A DNA stretch of 43,762 bases from Phormidium sp. OSCR (GTDB lineage Bacteria > Cyanobacteriota > Cyanobacteriia > Cyanobacteriales > Geitlerinemataceae): contig LJZT01000030.1 of NCBI GenBank assembly GCA_001314905.1, positions 1 through 43,762 of the forward strand, written 5' to 3'. Of the stretch, positions 1 through 8,837 are shown in pieces. Below the pieces are notes generated by a model. The model searched no databases, had not been told where the DNA came from, and saw only the letters and a list, made by a program, of their open reading frames with translations. The first letter of the stretch is position 1; every line of letters starts with the position of its first letter. Made by a program: the position numbers and the translations under genes.

Positions 1-98
1 CCCTGTTCCCTGTTCCCTGTTCCCTGTTCCCTGTTCCCTGTTCCCTGTTCCCTGTTCCCTGTTCCCTGTTCCCTGTTCCCTGTTCCCTGTTCCCTGTT
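1..98. repeat. Heptanucleotide tandem repeat (14 x CCCTGTT)
   Basis: Fourteen uninterrupted copies of the 7-bp unit CCCTGTT fill exactly the first 98 bases and continue off the window edge. The other strand reads as the GGGAACA unit, a short-tandem-repeat type often seen in cyanobacterial spacers. Seven is not a multiple of three, so every frame cycles through a seven-codon period. On the minus strand no stop codon occurs, so the upstream Nudix frame stays open across the array. Confidence 0.97.
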
Positions 99-507
99 CA
101 ATATAAGCAACTAGGACTCGTTGATGGGGTTTCCCAATTTTACGAACTTCTCCGGCTTTGGGGGAAAATTTTTCGCCTTGTCGGACTTCTTGAGTTGTCC
201 AAAGGTCTAAGTCTAATCCTTCGCAGAGTTCTAACTCTTGGATATCGACGGTGAGGGGTGCGTGGAAGACGTTGCGGATGAAGTCGCGATACTGTTCTCG
301 TCGGAATAACTCGACGTAGGGGGGTTGATAGCGGATTTCTTCGTGGAGTTCTCGCATGACGGCGACTTCGGCGGCTTCTCCGGGTTCGACGGTTCCGCCG
401 AAGAAGGTCCATTGTCCGGGATAGACAATGGTGGGGATGTCGTCTCGTAGTTGCATGAGATAGCGATCGTTTTGATGGAGAATGGCGATCGCAACTTCTT
501 TAACCAT
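1..507 (-). CDS. Nudix hydrolase, 3' end beyond window, tail encoded by heptamer repeat
   Basis: The frame starts at ATG (507) and stays open to base 1, so it is partial at its C-terminus. The Nudix box lies near residues 39-60: GTVEPGE, then seven residues, then RELHEEI. The usual glycine of REUXEEXGU is replaced by arginine. Nudix enzymes cleave nucleoside diphosphates linked to another moiety, with Mg2+ held by the paired glutamates of the box; the substrate here cannot be read. The domain-like part ends around residue 136 (VAYIEQ). After that the frame enters the tandem repeat and encodes at least four copies of QGTGNRE. That glycine/arginine/glutamate-rich tail is probably a slippage product rather than a domain. 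A hairpin array lies upstream. Confidence is high for the family and moderate that the tail is translated. Confidence 0.85.
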   Translation of the reverse strand, partial: MVKEVAIAILHQNDRYLMQLRDDIPTIVYPGQWTFFGGTVEPGEAAEVAVMRELHEEIRYQPPYVELFRREQYRDFIRNVFHAPLTVDIQELELCEGLDLDLWTTQEVRQGEKFSPKAGEVRKIGKPHQRVLVAYIEQGTGNREQGTGNREQGTGNREQGTGNREQGTG

Positions 508-544
508 GAGGGTTAGCTGGCATCAGATAGGGATATATCCCTCG

Positions 545-640
545 TTCCTTGGCTCTGCCAAGGAATGCTCTGGGGGAGGCTCTGCCTCCCGGTTAGGCGG
601 CAGAGCCGCTGGGGAGTCATGACAGGGTAGAACCCTGTCA
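545..640. repeat. Array of four short hairpins with TCT/AGA loops
   Basis: Four palindromes follow one another in under 100 bp. Stems 545-553/557-565 (9 bp, loop TCT), 574-580/584-590 (7 bp, loop TCT), 597-601/605-609 (5 bp, loop AGA) and 620-628/632-640 (9 bp, loop AGA) are all perfect. The first three share a GGCTCTGCC-like core. This is a REP-like cyanobacterial spacer element between the divergent Nudix start and the lipoprotein stop. It may also terminate transcripts arriving from the lipoprotein gene. Confidence 0.85.
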
Positions 641-671
641 CGAGGGAGTGAGGTAGGGAGGGGGAGGGGGG

Positions 672-1061
672 TTATTGGGGGGTTCGTTGCTGTTCTTGTA
701 GGTAACGCTCTCCGTAATCTTGTTGGTTAATCAAAATTTCTCGCTGTTCTAGGGTTCCTTGTACTCGCAAAGACTCCCCCGCTTCGGGAACGCCATCGTC
801 GGAAATGACCCAGATTTCCCCAGTCTCATCTTGCAAGAGATAGGCTCCCCCGTCCAATAAGGGAGCGCGATCGCCCACAAGACCCTCCACCGTCACCTCA
901 GTCCCTAACGCCTCCTCTGACAGCCTCTCGATGGGAGTGACGGTCACGCCTAAGTCTAACGGGGTTCCACAGCCACTCAGGAGGAACAAACCCGACAGTA
1001 GGGGAATTAAGGAGCGATTAAAGCGAGGCAGAAATGATACGGTAGTGACGGTCAATCGCAC
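672..1061 (-). CDS. Small lipoprotein with predicted OB-fold-like domain
   Basis: A 129-aa protein with a GTG start at 1061, preceded by GGGAG at good spacing. A longer frame begins inside folD on the other strand and is less likely. The N-terminus is a basic stretch, then a hydrophobic segment ending in the lipobox LLSGCG, so the mature protein should be lipid-anchored at the cysteine. The remaining ~95 residues are rich in beta-type patterns ([30 protein letters not shown]). These resemble OB-fold proteins of the periplasm, an assignment inferred from pattern only. It is divergent from folD, with only 16 bp between the two start codons. No function is assigned. Confidence 0.7.
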   Translation of the reverse strand: MRLTVTTVSFLPRFNRSLIPLLSGLFLLSGCGTPLDLGVTVTPIERLSEEALGTEVTVEGLVGDRAPLLDGGAYLLQDETGEIWVISDDGVPEAGESLRVQGTLEQREILINQQDYGERYLQEQQRTPQ

Positions 1062-1077
1062 AATACTCCCTGGTTCA

Positions 1078-1944
1078 ATGGATACGACTCGTATTTTAGA
1101 CGGTAAAGCTCTCGCGAAGACGGTACAATCTCGACTGCGATCGCAAATTGAGGCGGTTCGTCCCCAGCGCAACCGTCCCCCTGGACTGGCCGTGATTCGC
1201 GTCGGAGATGACCCCGCCAGTGCGGTTTATGTCCGCAACAAGGAACGAGCCTGTGAACGAGTGGGAATTGCCTCGTTTGGGCAACATTTCCCCGAAACCG
1301 CTACCGCCGAGGAGATTTCCGCCAAAATCGCGGAACTGAACCAGGATGAACGAGTCGATGGGATTCTGCTGCAACTTCCCCTCCCGGCTCATCTCGACGC
1401 GGTGGCCCTCCTCCTACAACTGGACCCGGACAAAGACGTCGACGGACTGCATCCTATCAATATGGGTCGTCTAATGCGGGGTGAAGCGGGATTGAGAAGT
1501 TGTACCCCCGCCGGTGTGATGGAAGTCCTTAAGGAGTACAACATCGACCCCAGTGGCAAAAATGCGGTGGTGGTGGGTCGTAGTATTTTAGTAGGAAAAC
1601 CCATGGCCCTGATGCTCCTCGAAGCTAACGCTACGGTGACGGTGGCTCACTCACGCACCCAAAACCTGGCCGAAGTCGTCGCCGCAGCGGATATCGTCGT
1701 GGCGGCGGTGGGCCGTCCCGAGATGATTACGGCGGAGATGGTGAAACCGGGAGCGGTGGTGATTGATGTGGGGATTAACCGCGTCAGTGATGGCGATTGC
1801 GGCTATAAACTAGCTGGGGATGTGGCGTTTGAGGCGGTGTCTGAGAAAGCAGGCTGGATTACTCCGGTTCCTGGGGGAATTGGCCCGATGACGGTGGCGA
1901 TGTTGCTTAAGAATACCGTTGAGGCCTATTTGCGTTCCCAGTGA
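1078..1944 (+). CDS. folD: Bifunctional methylenetetrahydrofolate dehydrogenase/cyclohydrolase FolD
   Basis: FolD interconverts 5,10-methylene-THF, 5,10-methenyl-THF and 10-formyl-THF using NADP in the cytosol, feeding one-carbon units to purine and formyl-Met-tRNA synthesis. The protein has 288 aa from ATG 1078, the normal family length. It shows the substrate/catalytic region with [10 protein letters not shown] (catalytic Lys), the QLPLP motif, the nucleotide-binding segment [12 protein letters not shown], and the C-terminal [14 protein letters not shown] signature. The frame is open further upstream, but that extension runs antisense through the lipoprotein gene and is not FolD-like. No clear Shine-Dalgarno precedes the ATG. 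The next gene on the same strand starts 63 bp downstream. Confidence 0.97.
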   Translation: MDTTRILDGKALAKTVQSRLRSQIEAVRPQRNRPPGLAVIRVGDDPASAVYVRNKERACERVGIASFGQHFPETATAEEISAKIAELNQDERVDGILLQLPLPAHLDAVALLLQLDPDKDVDGLHPINMGRLMRGEAGLRSCTPAGVMEVLKEYNIDPSGKNAVVVGRSILVGKPMALMLLEANATVTVAHSRTQNLAEVVAAADIVVAAVGRPEMITAEMVKPGAVVIDVGINRVSDGDCGYKLAGDVAFEAVSEKAGWITPVPGGIGPMTVAMLLKNTVEAYLRSQ

Positions 1945-2007
1945 AGCCTCCGGTTCTCTAAGGGTATCGGGCGTAGGGTGAGACGTCCGCCTAGGTGAAT
2001 CTCTGTG

Positions 2008-3096
2008 ATGCTTTCTAATCCTCACCCCCCGACTAAGCCCTTATTTCTGCAAACCTCGCCCTCTTCTGGAGAACCTGAAACCCTGCTTCGGGAGGCGTTG
2101 GACGATAAACTCCAGGCCTGTATGGCCCTGGCGGGAACGCTACAACTCCCCTGTCTTCCCGCTCTAGCAGGCCGCTACGAGGCTCTGATTGTCGAGTTCC
2201 TCAGTCTCCTCGGACAAGCCCCCAGTCGCGAGGAACGCAGCCAACTACGACAACAGTTAACGGAGACTTTAACACAGGGGTTTGAGCAGTCTCCTCGACG
2301 CTATCTTAACCTCTCCTATCAGTTGGTCAACCCCGCTCAGGGAATTGCCGGGGGAATCGGACTAAACATGAGCCTCACCTCTCCCCCAGAGGCTCAACAG
2401 TCCTTTATGTTTGCTAATCAGTCTCGCTTTGGCCGTTACCCCGATGCAAAAGCGATGACTCTCGCGGCCAGCTTGGGAGAGGCGGCTGAGGTGTCGGTGT
2501 TGGATATTGGGGCCGGAATTGGCCGCAATAGTTTACCCCTGGCGAAACGGGGTCATCCGGTGGCGGCGGTGGTGACGAACTCTGAGGCGGCGAACCAGTT
2601 GCAGGAGATGGCCGATTCTCGTCATCTGTCGGTTCGCCTGTTAGCGGGGGATTTCTTGGATCATCCTGGGGTGACGGGAGATTATCAGTTGGCGATCGCC
2701 CCGGAAGTCCTCCCCCATCTGCGATCGCCCCAAGCCATGGCCCACTTCTTCGCCCAAAGCCGACGGGTGTTAGCCCCCACGGGCCGACTCTTGCTGGGGA
2801 CGTTTCTAGCTAAGCCGGGATATTCCCCCAAAACAGAGGTTCGGGAACTCGCTCAAGCCTGTGGTTGTCACTTTTTTACCCAGTCCGAACTGGAGGATAT
2901 CCTAGAGCAAGTTGGCTTTCGCGTCGAGTCTCAAGAATCGGTGGTGGCCTATGAGTCCACTCATCTCCCCGCAGCGGCTTGGCCGCCCTCTGAGAGCTTT
3001 CTGACCTGGGCGACGGGTCAAGAGTTATTTCCGGGTCTGATTGCCCCTCCTATCGCCTTCTATTGGCTCTGCTGTGTCCCTAAGGGCAACCCCTAA
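2008..3096 (+). CDS. Class I SAM-dependent methyltransferase, TehB-like
   Basis: A protein of about 362 aa. A helical N-terminal half of about 150 residues precedes a Rossmann methyltransferase domain. Motif I reads VLDIGAGIGRNSLPLAKRG, the form typical of TehB-like and related methyltransferases. It is followed by acidic and post-I segments (LLAGDF, LAIAPEVLPHL) and a C-terminal half ending near IAFYWLCCV. The domain transfers a methyl group from S-adenosylmethionine; the acceptor is unknown. GTG (2005) and ATG (2008) are adjacent possible starts. ATG is preferred, with AGGTG a few bases upstream. It may be co-transcribed with folD. A HIP1-centred palindrome follows at about 3133-3148. Confidence 0.8.
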   Translation: MLSNPHPPTKPLFLQTSPSSGEPETLLREALDDKLQACMALAGTLQLPCLPALAGRYEALIVEFLSLLGQAPSREERSQLRQQLTETLTQGFEQSPRRYLNLSYQLVNPAQGIAGGIGLNMSLTSPPEAQQSFMFANQSRFGRYPDAKAMTLAASLGEAAEVSVLDIGAGIGRNSLPLAKRGHPVAAVVTNSEAANQLQEMADSRHLSVRLLAGDFLDHPGVTGDYQLAIAPEVLPHLRSPQAMAHFFAQSRRVLAPTGRLLLGTFLAKPGYSPKTEVRELAQACGCHFFTQSELEDILEQVGFRVESQESVVAYESTHLPAAAWPPSESFLTWATGQELFPGLIAPPIAFYWLCCVPKGNP

Positions 3097-3287
3097 AACA
3101 ACCTCAAAGACAGACAGGGACTAGGATGTAGGGGCGCGATCGCCCCCCGAGAAGGCCGACACTCCCATCGGCTAACAAGCCAAGATTATGGGAAGGTTAG
3201 GGTTCGGAAAAAAAACTGGCCCTTGCCAAGAAACCCAGACAATCGCAAACTTAAAGCTGAGAGTTCGGCAGCCCTGGAGGTCTTTCG

Positions 3288-4577
3288 GTGAAACGAGTTT
3301 TAGGCATTATTCTAGGTGGCGGTGCGGGAACGCGCCTCTACCCCCTAACCAAACTCAGAGCAAAACCCGCCGTCCCCTTGGCGGGTAAATATCGGTTGAT
3401 TGACATCCCCGTCAGCAACTGTATCAATTCTGGGATTGATCAAATTTATATCCTCACCCAGTACAATTCCGCATCCCTGAACCGCCATATCGGGCGGACG
3501 TACAATTTTTCGAGCTTTACTGATGGATTCGTCGAAATCCTCGCCGCTCAGCAAACGTCCGACAGTCCGGGATGGTTCCAAGGAACGGCGGATGCGGTGC
3601 GTCAGTACATCTGGCTCATGGATGAGTTGGATGTGGACGAATATTTGATTCTCTCGGGTGACCACCTCTATCGAATGGACTACAGTCACTTCATAGAGCG
3701 TCACCGGGAAACCAATGCGGATATTACCCTATCGGTCCTTCCCATTGATGAAGCACGGGCCTCGGATTTTGGCTTGATGAAAATTGATGACTCAGGACGA
3801 GTCATTGATTTCTCAGAAAAACCCAAAGGCGATGCGCTCAAAGCGATGCAGGTCGATACGAGTACCCTGGGCCTAGATCCGGCTCAGGCGAAGCAGAAGC
3901 CTTATATTGCTTCAATGGGCATTTATGTGTTCAAACGGGAGGTTCTCAAGAAGCTTCTGACGGAAGCTCCTGATCAAACTGATTTCGGTAAAGAGATCAT
4001 TCCTGGGGCCGCGATGGACCATAATATCCAGGCCTATCTGTTTGATGGCTATTGGGAAGACATTGGAACCATTCAGGCTTTCTATGAGGCTAATTTGGCG
4101 CTGACGCAACAGCCGAAGCCGCCCTTTAGCTTCTATAACGAAGACGCACCCATTTATACTCGTCCCCGTTATCTGCCCCCAAGTAAGCTCCTCGATTGCC
4201 AAATTACGGAGTCTTTGGTGGGTGATGGCTGTATTCTTAAGGAATGCCGCGTCGATCGCTCGGTTTTGGGCGTTCGCAGCCGCATTAGCGCCGGAGCGGT
4301 GGTGGAAGATTCCCTGTTGATGGGGTCTGACTATTATCAGTCCTTTGGTGAACGGACAGCTGAAGCCTCGGCGCCCTCGATGGCGTTGGGGATTGGTGAA
4401 AATAGCACTGTCCGTCGGGCGATCGTGGACAAGAATGCACGAATTGGCAAAAATGTCAAGATTCTCAATACGGAAAATATTGAGGAAGCCGATCGCGAAG
4501 AGTTAGGGTTCTATATCCGCAGTGGAATTGTGGTGGTGCTGAAAAATGCCAGCATCCCCGATAACTTTGTGATTTAG
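3288..4577 (+). CDS. glgC: Glucose-1-phosphate adenylyltransferase (ADP-glucose pyrophosphorylase)
   Basis: GlgC makes ADP-glucose from glucose-1-phosphate and ATP, the committed step of glycogen synthesis. In cyanobacteria it is activated by 3-phosphoglycerate and inhibited by phosphate. The 429-aa length matches the family. The N-terminus has the nucleotidyltransferase signature [12 protein letters not shown], then [42 protein letters not shown] and [10 protein letters not shown] follow. The C-terminal half is a left-handed beta-helix with isoleucine-rich hexapeptides ([20 protein letters not shown]), and the C-terminus [16 protein letters not shown] is conserved in the family. Translation starts at GTG 3288, with GGAGG at 3276-3280. 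A candidate terminator follows the stop. Confidence 0.97.
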   Translation: MKRVLGIILGGGAGTRLYPLTKLRAKPAVPLAGKYRLIDIPVSNCINSGIDQIYILTQYNSASLNRHIGRTYNFSSFTDGFVEILAAQQTSDSPGWFQGTADAVRQYIWLMDELDVDEYLILSGDHLYRMDYSHFIERHRETNADITLSVLPIDEARASDFGLMKIDDSGRVIDFSEKPKGDALKAMQVDTSTLGLDPAQAKQKPYIASMGIYVFKREVLKKLLTEAPDQTDFGKEIIPGAAMDHNIQAYLFDGYWEDIGTIQAFYEANLALTQQPKPPFSFYNEDAPIYTRPRYLPPSKLLDCQITESLVGDGCILKECRVDRSVLGVRSRISAGAVVEDSLLMGSDYYQSFGERTAEASAPSMALGIGENSTVRRAIVDKNARIGKNVKILNTENIEEADREELGFYIRSGIVVVLKNASIPDNFVI

Positions 4578-4631
4578 CGGCCCGAGTCCAAGGGTTGACC
4601 CCGATCGCCGCCAGTGCGGTTGGGGATATGG

Positions 4632-4666
4632 CGCGATCGCTCACCGGGGCGATCGCGTTATTATTT
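4632..4666 (+). terminator. Candidate terminator built from two facing HIP1 sites
   Basis: CGCGATCGC (4632-4640) pairs perfectly with GCGATCGCG (4649-4657) across an 8-nt loop, and TTATTATTT follows. The stem consists of two HIP1 octamers in a spacer about 55 bp after the glgC stop. The T-tract is interrupted, so it is a weaker intrinsic terminator than the ones near rpsU. Confidence 0.5.
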
Positions 4667-4802
4667 GGAGTTCAGGGTAGATTTGCCAGCAAAAATCGGT
4701 AACTGTCAAAGAAACCGAACTCGACGGTCGAGGAAAATACATTAAACTTGATGATCAAAGGCAGACTCGATCCTGTGAACCACTGATTTTTTGACAATTC
4801 TC

Positions 4803-5831
4803 ATGGCTGCAACGGACTTCAAAGACTACTATTCCATCTTGGGCGTGAGTAAAACGGCCAGCGCTGATGAAATCAAGAAAGCGTTTCGCCGTCTAGCTCG
4901 TCAATATCACCCAGATATGAATCCGGGCGATCGCAACGCTGAGTCCCGGTTCAAGGAAGTTAGCGAAGCCTACGAGATTCTCTCAGACCCTGACAAGCGC
5001 AAACAATACGATCGCTTCGGACAATATTGGAAACAGGCCGGAAACAGTCCCGGAGGCTGGAATGGTGGCGCAGCGCCTCAAGGGGGAGCGACCCCAGGCG
5101 GATTTGACTTTGATTTCAGTCAATACGCCGATTTTGATGAATTTATCGAATCCCTGCTCGGGGGAATGGGGGGACGCACGCGATCGCAATGGTCCTCCTA
5201 CGGCGGCGCATCTCCGAGAAGTTCTAGCCGCAGCAGTGGCTTCAGCGGTGGCTTTGAAGACTTCGCTGGCTACAACCGCCGCAGTACTGGAGTCTCCCTC
5301 GATCAAGAAGCCACTCTCAGCCTCTCCCTCGCCGAAGCCTTCCATGGGGTCGAAAAACGTCTCAGTGTCAGTGGCCAAAAAGTCTCAGTACGGATTCCCC
5401 CCGGTGCAAAGAAAGGAAGCCGAGTGCGCGTCAAAGGAAAAGGAAAAAAAGATGGTTATGGCCGCCAAGGGGATCTCTACCTAAATATCGACCTCAAACC
5501 CCATCAGTTTTTTGAGTTTGATGGCGATAATCTCGTCTGTGAAGTCCCCATTTCTCCCGATGAAGCGGTCTTAGGAGCCAAAATTGAAGTTCCCACCCCC
5601 GATGGAACCGTCACCGTCAGTATCCCCCCTGGGATTCGCTCGGGCCAGATGTTGCGCCTGCGTGGAAAAGGCTGGCGGCGACCCAAAAGTAGCGCTCGCA
5701 CCGACCAATTAGTGAAAGTCGAAATTACCCCGCCAACGCGCCTCAGTGACGAAGAACGACAACTGTATCAGAAACTGCGCGATTGTCGCCAGGAAAACCC
5801 CCGCCAAGCCCTGGAACATCTAGGATTATAG
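4803..5831 (+). CDS. DnaJ/CbpA-type J-domain chaperone (zinc-finger-less)
   Basis: A 342-aa J-domain co-chaperone that stimulates the ATPase of DnaK. Residues 1-75 form the J domain ([20 protein letters not shown]) with the HPD tripeptide in QYHPDMNP. A glycine/serine/phenylalanine-rich linker spans about 80-165. The C-terminal substrate-binding region has two beta domains ([19 protein letters not shown] and [19 protein letters not shown]). The CxxCxGxG zinc repeats of classical DnaJ are missing, placing it with the CbpA-like class II J proteins. The ATG at 4803 is chosen over an in-frame TTG at 4791 because [10 protein letters not shown] is the usual cyanobacterial N-terminus. It has a 213-bp own promoter region. 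Confidence 0.93.
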   Translation: MAATDFKDYYSILGVSKTASADEIKKAFRRLARQYHPDMNPGDRNAESRFKEVSEAYEILSDPDKRKQYDRFGQYWKQAGNSPGGWNGGAAPQGGATPGGFDFDFSQYADFDEFIESLLGGMGGRTRSQWSSYGGASPRSSSRSSGFSGGFEDFAGYNRRSTGVSLDQEATLSLSLAEAFHGVEKRLSVSGQKVSVRIPPGAKKGSRVRVKGKGKKDGYGRQGDLYLNIDLKPHQFFEFDGDNLVCEVPISPDEAVLGAKIEVPTPDGTVTVSIPPGIRSGQMLRLRGKGWRRPKSSARTDQLVKVEITPPTRLSDEERQLYQKLRDCRQENPRQALEHLGL

Positions 5832-5864
5832 CGGCGATGGGGCCAGACTCGTCCCCCAACGGCC

Positions 5865-6926
5865 TCAGCCAGAATCCTCCTGATGGTATAACTGGCCCAG
5901 TGCGTCGGTAAATTGATGTAGAATGCGGGTTTCGATCGCGTTGGCGGTATCAGGATCGGTGTGAGCCAGCAGAGCGCGCACTTTGCTGATGAGGGCCTCG
6001 GTTTGCTGATCGACAGCGGCGATCGCCGCTTGCAAATGTTGGTTCGCCGCTTCACAGACGGCGGCTTCGACATCTTGATCTAAGCCAATGACGGTCTGAT
6101 GATCGCTCTTTCCTAGGTCTAGCTGCTCTCGCTGGAGTTGCGGGGAGTCGGTGGTCTGAGCTTCGGTGGGATTGAGCATGGTGTTGCGAGGAAGCATGGA
6201 CCCATCGATGGTCATGTCATCGAGATTCTCATCTCCTACCGCTTCGGGTTCAAAGGGTTGGATCAGGCTGGCATAATAGGCCTGTTCCATGGTGCGACAA
6301 AGCCGCTCGGCGATGCTCTGATAGACCTCCACTGGGTTGAGACAATGGGCGGAGCCGTAGAGACGCAAACGCAGTTCACTGGCGGTTTTGCACAGATCCA
6401 GTAGTGATTGAGCGAGATGATCAAACTCTTCGTGGTTGAGGTGATTCCAGTCGGGAAGAGTGTAGGCAAATTTGCCGTTAATGGCAGAGTAGAGAAGGGT
6501 CTTGGCTTGGCTGAGATTGCCCGATTGGGACAGTTGTAGCCGTAAGTCAAACCAGCGATCGAGGGAGGGATCACTGGGATTTCCCTGGGTAAAGGGGAGA
6601 AAGGCCTCGTCAAAGGCCATGGGAGGCTCGATTTCTGGGTAGAGGGGATCGAGGATGGCGATCGCCCGCAGGGAGAGGTTGAAATATAGGGATTTCTTGT
6701 TAATCCGAGCCACCACCCGCACGAGGGCTTCTTCGAGTTGTTCCCGTGTGACGAAGGTGGTGCGTAGTTCGTTGAGCAGTAGCCGCCAATCTAACGATTC
6801 TAGCCGCCGTGAATCGTTCTCCCAGCGTTGCTGACAGACGCACAGCAGCAGTTTTTTCAGGCGATTTGTATCCGAGTCCCCCGCCAATTGTGCGATCGCT
6901 CGGTTCAAGCGTTCCTTCTCTACCAT
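5865..6926 (-). CDS. Conserved-looking hypothetical protein, 353 aa
   Basis: I do not recognise this family. The protein is predicted mostly alpha-helical, without a signal peptide or membrane segment. Residues about 1-85 are a basic helical block (LKKLLLCVCQQRWENDSRRLESLDWRLLL). Residues about 90-225 are a second helical block with FDLRLQLSQSGNLSQAKTLL and SELRLRLYGSAHCLNP. An acidic, low-complexity linker follows (about 225-275), then a C-terminal helix pair (QHLQAAIAAVDQQTEALISKV). The gene converges on dnaJ with a 33-bp gap and diverges from the DUF389 gene, across a repeat-containing spacer. Codon use and HIP1 density match the neighbours, so it looks native. Cytosolic location is an inference. 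Confidence 0.75.
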   Translation of the reverse strand: MVEKERLNRAIAQLAGDSDTNRLKKLLLCVCQQRWENDSRRLESLDWRLLLNELRTTFVTREQLEEALVRVVARINKKSLYFNLSLRAIAILDPLYPEIEPPMAFDEAFLPFTQGNPSDPSLDRWFDLRLQLSQSGNLSQAKTLLYSAINGKFAYTLPDWNHLNHEEFDHLAQSLLDLCKTASELRLRLYGSAHCLNPVEVYQSIAERLCRTMEQAYYASLIQPFEPEAVGDENLDDMTIDGSMLPRNTMLNPTEAQTTDSPQLQREQLDLGKSDHQTVIGLDQDVEAAVCEAANQHLQAAIAAVDQQTEALISKVRALLAHTDPDTANAIETRILHQFTDALGQLYHQEDSG

Positions 6927-6996
6927 AAACCTTGAGGCAGCACTGTTAGATCACGTGACAGCGTTCCTGGCTCACCCCCCACTGATAACGGCATTG

Positions 6997-7101
6997 TTTG
7001 ATGTCTCTGTATTTGATGTCTCTGTATTTGATGTCTCTGTATTTGATCTGTGTGTGTTGGCTGTTTCTGTATTTGATGTCTCTAGGTTGGCGGTTTCTAT
7101 C
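6997..7101. repeat. Seven degenerate 15-bp tandem repeats upstream of the DUF389 gene
   Basis: The unit TTTGATGTCTCTGTA occurs three times perfectly (6997-7041). The same 15-bp register continues through four decayed copies to 7101. The array ends about 50 bp before the DUF389 start codon. A minus-strand frame reads it as repeated YRDIK, but nothing else in that frame looks coding. Confidence 0.9.
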
Positions 7102-7151
7102 TAAAATGAGACCTATCACACTGCTCAATCTGCCGTCCGGGCAAGTCCAAG

Positions 7152-8318
7152 ATGCCAAAAGTTGACCAACAGACGCTTGCGGTTCTGTCTCAGGAGATTT
7201 CTGGGGATTCCAAACTCAATCTTAACTTTATCTTCCTTTCGGTCGCTTCTTGTATTATTGCCACCTGCGGGCTATTACTCAACAGTCCCGCTGTAATTAT
7301 TGGCGCGATGATTGTGGCTCCCTTGATGTTACCCCTACGAGGCTTGGCTTTTGGGGCGATGAAGGGAGATCTGTTTTTATTTCGTCGTGGGGCGACGACT
7401 CTGGTAGTCGGAACCTTGCTCTCGGTGGTGCTGTCGACCGTGATTGGGGCGATCGCCGCTATCCCTCTAACGGAGTTTAGCCCGGAAATTCTCGCTCGTA
7501 CTCAACCGAACCTCTTGGATCTGGTGATTGCGCTGGCAGCAGGGGCGGTGGGAGGTTTTGCTAAGGTTCGGCCTAAAATTAGTGATGCGATCGCCGGAAC
7601 CGCTATTTCTGTGGCGCTAATGCCACCATTATGTGTGGTGGGCCTGCCTCTCTCTCAGGGGGCGGTCTTTTCGGCTCGCGGCGCTTTCCTGCTCTATACC
7701 ACAAATCTGCTCGGTATCACCTTGGCCTGTATTCTGGTCTTTATCTGGGAAGGCTACTATGTCGAGAAAATCCGCATGGCTCGCGCTCTGACCTATACGG
7801 TCTTCCTGACGCTACCAATTGTGATTCCCTTATCGATTAGTCTCGGACAAATGCTGCGCCAAACTCGGCTTCAATCGACGTTGCGATCAATTCTCCTTAC
7901 CCGGACCATCACCGTCGGTCAACAAGTGGAATTGGTGGACACGACGATTAACTGGAATACAAGCCCTCCCCGAGTCTATCTCCGGGTTCGCGCTCGTCCT
8001 GAAGCGCCGCTGACTCCCAAACAAGTGTTTGAGGTTGAACGCCTCGTCACCCGAGAGATGCAACAAGACTTTCTGTTAGTGTTTCGAGTTGAGAGTTTTC
8101 AAGAAATTCGCTCCGCTGACTTATTTGGTTATCGGATTCCCTATCGTCAGATACAGGTAGACCCCGAACGGCGTCGTGAACAGAGTCGTGAGCCATTAAG
8201 CCCCGAAACCTTGGAGAGTATGACTCAGACTCTGTGGCAGTTTAATCGTTTTTGGCGCGATCCGATGCAACGACGGGTGCAGCAAGGTCGCGATCCGGCC
8301 CGTGATACTTCCGACTAG
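7152..8318 (+). CDS. DUF389 family integral membrane protein
   Basis: A 388-aa membrane protein of the DUF389 (TIGR00341-like) family, function unknown. The sequence shows about six hydrophobic segments in residues 25-240. The first carries the family hallmark NSPAVIIGAMIVAPLMLPL, the next GAVGGFAKVRPKISDAIAGTAISVALMPPL split by polar residues, and the set ends with LTYTVFLTLPIVIPLSISLG. A soluble C-terminal domain of about 150 residues follows (VYLRVRARPEAPLTPKQVFEVERLV), with a basic tail. The start at ATG 7152 puts a short polar cytoplasmic head in front of the first membrane segment. It is divergent from the 353-aa gene. A HIP1-centred palindrome (8318-8331) sits on the stop codon. Confidence 0.9.
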   Translation: MPKVDQQTLAVLSQEISGDSKLNLNFIFLSVASCIIATCGLLLNSPAVIIGAMIVAPLMLPLRGLAFGAMKGDLFLFRRGATTLVVGTLLSVVLSTVIGAIAAIPLTEFSPEILARTQPNLLDLVIALAAGAVGGFAKVRPKISDAIAGTAISVALMPPLCVVGLPLSQGAVFSARGAFLLYTTNLLGITLACILVFIWEGYYVEKIRMARALTYTVFLTLPIVIPLSISLGQMLRQTRLQSTLRSILLTRTITVGQQVELVDTTINWNTSPPRVYLRVRARPEAPLTPKQVFEVERLVTREMQQDFLLVFRVESFQEIRSADLFGYRIPYRQIQVDPERRREQSREPLSPETLESMTQTLWQFNRFWRDPMQRRVQQGRDPARDTSD

Positions 8319-8366
8319 GGGCGATCGCCCCCTTCTCCTAAGCCAGATCCTCGGCCTGAATGGATA

Positions 8367-8582
8367 TCACGCCATACGTTGTCGCAGTAACCAGACTCCG
8401 AAAGTTAAGACCAGTAAAATGGTGCTTGAGGGCGCTGTCTCCGGGACTTGAACAGCGCCTTCATAGGTAGGATTTAAATCTGCTTGAGAGACCGTCGATG
8501 AGGTGGTCTCGAATGGTAGGGTTTGGCTTTGAGTTGGCACTTGAGTTGGCACGATCAGTTCCTCGGATGGGCAAGTCTGCAT
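8367..8582 (-). CDS. Short PEP-CTERM-type protein lacking a signal peptide
   Basis: A 71-aa frame whose last 26 residues form a PEP-CTERM-like sorting signal. VPETAP replaces VPEP, then comes one hydrophobic span (TILLVLTFGVWLL), then the basic end RQRMA. In this family the C-terminal signal anchors an exported protein until exosortase processes it. A family member should also have an N-terminal signal peptide, and none is visible here. The frame is closed by TAA only six codons upstream of the ATG. It therefore looks like the 3' remnant of a larger exported protein or a truncated copy. It converges on the DUF389 gene. No exosortase gene is seen in the window. Confidence 0.5.
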   Translation of the reverse strand: MQTCPSEELIVPTQVPTQSQTLPFETTSSTVSQADLNPTYEGAVQVPETAPSSTILLVLTFGVWLLRQRMA

Positions 8583-8837
8583 GATAAAATTGAAGGCTTA
8601 ACAAACCTATGTTTTGATTGGGCTAGATGATTCAGTGTGATAGCTGAATCTCAAAAGAACCATGATTAGGCTGAACCCGGTCTTTAGGAAAGCCAGATAT
8701 CTAAAAGACGATCCATCAGCCGCTGAGGGATCTCGGTTGAGGGTTGCTTGCGTTTGTGAGTGCGGTGGTTCATCGGTGACGATCCTCGAATAAGGGGTGT
8801 TGATGCAATATGACCTCTGGTGATGGATGGGAAAGTT

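Noticed and set aside
1-98. A CRISPR array at the left edge
   Set aside because: The unit is 7 bp with no spacers; a simple tandem repeat. No CRISPR-like repeat-spacer pattern occurs anywhere in the window.
6946-7158. A 70-codon minus-strand frame with repeated YRDIK
   Set aside because: The repeat is the 15-bp DNA array read in frame; there is no SD and it overlaps the DUF389 start.
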